This document shows, in pieces, positions 61,822-64,000 of a stretch of DNA of 64,000 nucleotides. The notes below the pieces were generated by a model. It saw nothing but the letters and a program-made list of their open reading frames with translations. It did no database searches and was not told where the DNA came from. The DNA is from an uncultured Oscillospiraceae bacterium (GTDB lineage: Bacteria > Bacillota > Clostridia > Oscillospirales > Acutalibacteraceae), in the NCBI GenBank assembly GCA_900543215.1, contig UQQR01000006.1, forward strand, positions 10,389-74,388, given 5' to 3'. The translations under genes and the position numbers were made by a program. Within the stretch, counting starts at the first letter, position 1. Each line of letters opens with the position of its first letter.

Positions 61822-62183
61822 AATACAATCGCTATCCGAAACGGGACGCACTAAAGGATTATTTCCCCGTGTCGAATGAAATATTTTGTTTGGGACTGAG
61901 CAGCGGTGAGATTGCTGTCTATGCGTATCTGCTCCGATGTGAAAACCGAAAAACCTTTCAGTGCCATCCAAGCTACAAAACGATTGGCAACGCTATCGGT
62001 ATGAGCAAAAACACCGTTAAAAAATACGTGGACAGCCTGATTGAAAAGCAACTTATTACTGCCGAGCCAACCTCAGTCATTACCCAAAACGGAGAAAAAC
62101 GCAACGGCAATTTGCGCTATACAATACGCCCGATTAAAATACTACATATTTCAATAAGAAAGGAACAAACTAATTTACTTTAA
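61818..62183 (+). pseudogene. Truncated HTH_36 replication/transfer regulator of an integrative element
   Basis: 121 codons. The first 105 match the helix-turn-helix proteins that follow excisionase in many clostridial elements: FPVSNEIFCLGLSSGEIAVY, IGNAIGMSKNTVKKYVDSLI, NGNLRYTIRPI. After RPI the sequence changes to KILHISIRKEQTNLL and the stop falls inside the terminator of the tRNA gene. I conclude that its natural 3' end has been lost at a junction near 62135-62160. It may still be expressed as a shortened protein. Confidence 0.7.
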
Positions 62184-62194
62184 TCTGTTCCTTT
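62159..62194. terminator. Terminator of tRNA-Pro, also reached by the truncated HTH gene
   Basis: Nine-bp stem AAAGGAACA/TGTTCCTTT (62159-62167 with 62186-62194) directly beyond the tRNA 3' end on the minus strand. Confidence 0.65.
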
Positions 62195-62269
62195 TGGTCG
62201 GGATGACTGGAGTTGAACCAGCTTGAACCAGTTCCCAAAACTGGTGGGTGACCGTTACCCTACATCCCG
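62195..62269 (-). tRNA. tRNA-Pro(TGG)
   Basis: Read on the minus strand: acceptor CGGGATG/CATCCCG (seven pairs), D arm GGGT/ACCC, anticodon arm CCAGT/ACTGG with loop TTTGGGA giving anticodon TGG (Pro), T arm GCTGG/CCAGT with loop TTCAACT, discriminator A and encoded CCA. All four arms fold with one G-T pair. Mobile-element remnants lie on both sides, and the 3' end faces the excisionase-like gene. Confidence 0.93.
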
Positions 62270-62366
62270 ATATTTAATTTTTTGTGATTTTGGTATCTGT
62301 GGGATACTATGTGGTCGTTGTCATTTTTGGCAACTCTTTAGCAACACACTAAAAACAACACATAAC

Positions 62367-62395
62367 ATTATATTAATTGACGGCAGGATTGTCAA
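62367..62395 (-). promoter_or_regulatory. Promoter of tRNA-Pro
   Basis: On the minus strand TTGACA (62390-62395) and TATAAT (62367-62372), spacer 17. It would give a leader of about 90 bases before the tRNA. Confidence 0.75.
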
Positions 62396-62401
62396 GCAAA
62401 A

Positions 62402-62436
62402 TTTGCGGCGGAGCGGTTTTTAACTGCTCCGCCGCA
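62402..62436 (-). terminator. Terminator of the interrupted host gene
   Basis: An 11-bp perfect GC-rich stem (62404-62414 with 62426-62436) lies 14 bases beyond the stop codon at 62451 on the minus strand and is followed by AAATTTTG. A complete terminator here shows that the truncated frame upstream was once a real gene end. Confidence 0.75.
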
Positions 62437-62450
62437 GGTTTTATAAAATA

Positions 62451-62621
62451 TCAAGCGAAAAATGTTTTCTTTTTGCCCTTTGCGTTTCTCGGATATTCAC
62501 GGATTCGGGTTACATATTCGAGATTTACGGCTTCAAGGCTGTCCTTGCGCTGTACAATAATTCCTCCGTCCGCAACGTCGGTTATGATTCCTTGAATATT
62601 ATCGCCGCTGCTTAGGTCAGT
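62451..62621 (-). pseudogene. C-terminal remnant of a host gene cut by an integrative element
   Basis: The frame reads GDNIQGIITDVADGGIIVQR, then KDSLEAVNLEYVTRIREYPR and ends KGKKKTFFA at a stop followed by a terminator. It has no start codon or ribosome binding site; an in-frame stop occurs at 62622-62624, within sequence that looks like the end of an integrative element. About 55 residues remain, with a beta-barrel-like pattern; I do not recognise the family. The 5' part is expected beyond the element, outside this window. Confidence 0.6.
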
Positions 62622-62663
62622 TTACAAGGAACTACACGCAGACCACGAAACGGGGGCTACTGA

Positions 62664-62725
62664 CAACAAATAAAGGCTGAATATCAAGCACCGGGGAAGT
62701 GCGAGATATTCAGCCTGTTTTGTTG
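62664..62725. repeat. Long inverted repeat (hairpin)
   Basis: Twelve perfect pairs (62674-62685 with 62705-62716) extend with two mismatches to about 22 pairs, closing with ACAACAAA and TTTTGTTGT. An inner GCAC/GTGC pair narrows the loop. Could end transcription or serve as a recombination or transfer-origin structure. Confidence 0.7.
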
Positions 62726-63028
62726 TCCGGGGTTTCCAAAGGGTGTCCCTTTGGCACACGACTTTGCTTGCAAAGTGTAGTGTGTTATACGCTCTGTCGG
62801 CGTTGCTGCGAAAATGCGGTTGCCGCTGGGGAGAGCAAACACATTTGAAGCGGCAGGAAAACAGGGCTGTGATTGCATGGCGTGGAGCCGCAAGCGCAGG
62901 ACTGGTTTCATCAGCAGACAGGGGTATATGAAAGCCCTCGTCCCACGCCGGACTTCGGGACAAAATGTCCTGAACTTGTGGACACACTCACGACAAGGCA
63001 GACGGATTTTCCTCTCAAAATTGAAATG

Positions 63029-63058
63029 GGCGGGAAGCCATTTTAGGGCTTTCCCGCC
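63029..63058. repeat. GC-rich inverted repeat
   Basis: GGCGGGAAGCC pairs with GGCTTTCCCGCC (one bulged base) around a seven-base loop; likely a terminator or structural hairpin of the element. Confidence 0.65.
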
Positions 63059-63151
63059 TTGATTACCCTTTAGCAAAGACGGGCGGGGCTGTCAACGGCG
63101 GCGCATTTGTGCGCCGTTCATCTTGACTGTTGACTGGCTCGGCTGACTTTG

Positions 63152-63895
63152 CTATCTGGCTGATAAAATAGTATTCATAGCGCAAATACGCCAAAAATCA
63201 TTTACTTGTTCAAACTCAATTTTCAAATCTTGCTGAAAATGAGCGAGTAATGTTTGATTGTCCCATTCATATTTCGTATTGTTCCACGAGAGAAATCCCT
63301 CCACAAAAATTTTGTGATCAATATGAAATTGTTGAATACATTGCGTCGTTATAGATACGAATTTTTGAACATCGACGGAGGCAAACACACTATCAGGAAC
63401 ACCTGAAAATGCAACAAAAATTGCTCCACCAGAATGTGGACCTCTGTAATAACAATACTTATCAACTAAGCCGCAAGTTACGATAGACAGGTTATGCCCG
63501 TTGAATGTATCGTCCAATGTAAATTCTGCTGTCGTTAGTGGCTCTAAATTCCAGCGTTCCCCCACTACTTTTGCGTGTGTGGCTACCTGAATAATTTTCT
63601 CGGAAAATCCATTGATATTTTCCCACCCCCACAGCCATGTGTTACTTGATGTTGCTTCGCTTCCGATGAATTGAAGCGGATACTTTTGATTTCCAAAAAG
63701 TATTACGCCCTCTGAAAAATCAACATTCCAGTCCTGCCCCTTTACCACCTGCTCACTACAAGCAGTCTGTATTGCTATCATTTTACCTAAGCAAGCTGAA
63801 AACACTTGAAACCAATTTCCTGTATCAATATTGAGATGCTCAATCCAAATATTTTTTCTGTTATCCTGTTTTCTGTCTTTGTCCCAAAATCTCAT
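63152..63895 (-). CDS. Protein of unknown function in the integrative element (DUF6882-like)
   Basis: 247 residues, no membrane helix or signal peptide. Trp-rich segments stand out: TGNWFQVFSACLGKMIA, GSEATSSNTWLWGWENINGF and VEGFLSWNNTKYEWDNQ. The middle WLWGWEN motif resembles proteins labelled DUF6882, but I am not certain. CGGAGG lies nine bases before the ATG. It is the first gene inside the element and is followed upstream by another gene on the same strand. It could be an immunity or defence-type cargo; that is speculation. Confidence 0.65.
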   Translation of the reverse strand: MRFWDKDRKQDNRKNIWIEHLNIDTGNWFQVFSACLGKMIAIQTACSEQVVKGQDWNVDFSEGVILFGNQKYPLQFIGSEATSSNTWLWGWENINGFSEKIIQVATHAKVVGERWNLEPLTTAEFTLDDTFNGHNLSIVTCGLVDKYCYYRGPHSGGAIFVAFSGVPDSVFASVDVQKFVSITTQCIQQFHIDHKIFVEGFLSWNNTKYEWDNQTLLAHFQQDLKIEFEQVNDFWRICAMNTILSAR

Positions 63896-63922
63896 CTGTA
63901 TTTCCTCCGTAATATATTTCTT

Positions 63923-64000
63923 TTATTTTCTCCCCCGCTGTGGGGTTGGATTTTTCAGCAAGTCCGACTTCTGTGCAATCTTTTTCAGCCACTTCTTTTC
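63923..64000 (-). CDS. C-terminal end of a gene running off the window
   Basis: Twenty-five codons, basic, beginning EKKWLKKIAQKSDLLKNP and ending RGRK, before a TAA at 63923-63925. The ribosome binding site of the 247-residue gene lies 20 bases after this stop, so both are probably one transcript. Too short to identify; a mobilisation or replication protein of the element is possible. Confidence 0.5.
   Translation of the reverse strand, partial: EKKWLKKIAQKSDLLKNPTPQRGRK

Larger units (their letters stand above)
62622..63151. mobile_element. End region of an integrative element, non-coding and hairpin-rich
   Basis: About 530 bases with no supported gene. It holds a long hairpin (62664-62725), smaller ones at 62736-62754 and 62761-62777, a GC-rich one at 63029-63058 and another at 63094-63118. 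The GC content, the series of hairpins and the segment around 63000-63120 resemble what I recall from the ends of clostridial integrative conjugative elements; that recollection cannot be verified here. Short frames across it have no ribosome binding sites. Confidence 0.55.

Noticed and set aside
59976..62194. Direct repeat of the tRNA-Pro 3' end marking an attachment site
   Set aside because: I looked for the tRNA 3' terminal sequence at the left side of the accessory region and did not find it, so no att pair is claimed.
62622..63076. Short frames in the element end (up to 130 codons, both strands)
   Set aside because: They cross several hairpins, lack ribosome binding sites and overlap one another.
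1..64000. CRISPR arrays, rRNA genes or complete insertion sequences
   Set aside because: No regularly spaced repeats, no rRNA sequence and no transposase with flanking inverted repeats were seen.

Overview
The window is a 64 kb stretch of a low-to-mid GC Gram-positive chromosome, most likely an anaerobic, spore-forming member of Clostridia (an Oscillospiraceae/Ruminococcaceae-like lineage; this placement is inference). Pointers are a SipL-like spore-envelope protein, SpoVAC, a T-box leader, an NfnAB electron-bifurcating transhydrogenase, a V-type ATPase operon with the enterococcal gene order, ThyX in place of ThyA, and strong AGGAGG-type ribosome binding sites. Genes are tightly packed in short operons, mostly separated by intrinsic terminators and sigma-A-like promoters.

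Layout. 1-4.6 kb: a partial ATPase-permease fusion (leftward), then a class A penicillin-binding protein and TrmO. 4.7-8.2 kb: iron-containing alcohol dehydrogenase and NfnAB (redox balance). 8.3-11.1 kb: leftward rpsO-pnp with structured leaders. 11.2-15.4 kb: MarR regulator with an asymmetric two-subunit ABC exporter. 15.5-17.0 kb: SipL-like protein. 17.0-21.9 kb: leftward hydrolase, MurF, Ddl and CDF metal transporter. 21.9-30.6 kb: nine-gene V-ATPase operon whose rotor subunit keeps the residues known to bind sodium in Enterococcus hirae. 30.6-31.8 kb: three small Cro/CI-like regulators divergent from a SLOG-domain protein, with a palindromic operator between. 31.8-32.9 kb: AzlCD exporter. 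33.0-36.7 kb: GreA, ThyX, thymidylate kinase, DJ-1-like protein, MltG. 36.7-40.8 kb: U32 tRNA-modification protein, TrkA, TrkH. 40.9-44.1 kb: leftward FtsX-like permease and its ATPase. 44.3-53.2 kb: C39-like peptidase, glutamate racemase, YwiB-like protein, ArgS, PncB, a lipoprotein, Lon and YsxC. 53.2-59.3 kb: asparagine T-box, AsnS, AsnA, and two genes for surface polysaccharide (initiating sugar transferase and NDP-sugar dehydratase).

From about 59.3 kb to the end the window becomes accessory. It holds a decayed XRE fragment, an isolated SpoVAC gene whose ribosome binding site lies inside a hairpin, two small coupled genes, a TipAS-type MerR regulator with a 19-bp-spacer promoter, an excisionase-like gene behind a promoter and attenuator-like hairpin, and a truncated helix-turn-helix gene that runs into the terminator of tRNA-Pro(TGG). 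Beyond the tRNA a host gene survives only as its C-terminal end. It is cut at about 62.62 kb by hairpin-rich sequence typical of an integrative element, which then carries an unrecognised 247-residue gene and leaves the window inside another gene.

The best candidates for something undescribed are the XRE/SLOG module at 30.6-31.8 kb, the SpoVAC hairpin and small-gene group at 59.5-60.4 kb, and the cargo gene at 63.2-63.9 kb.
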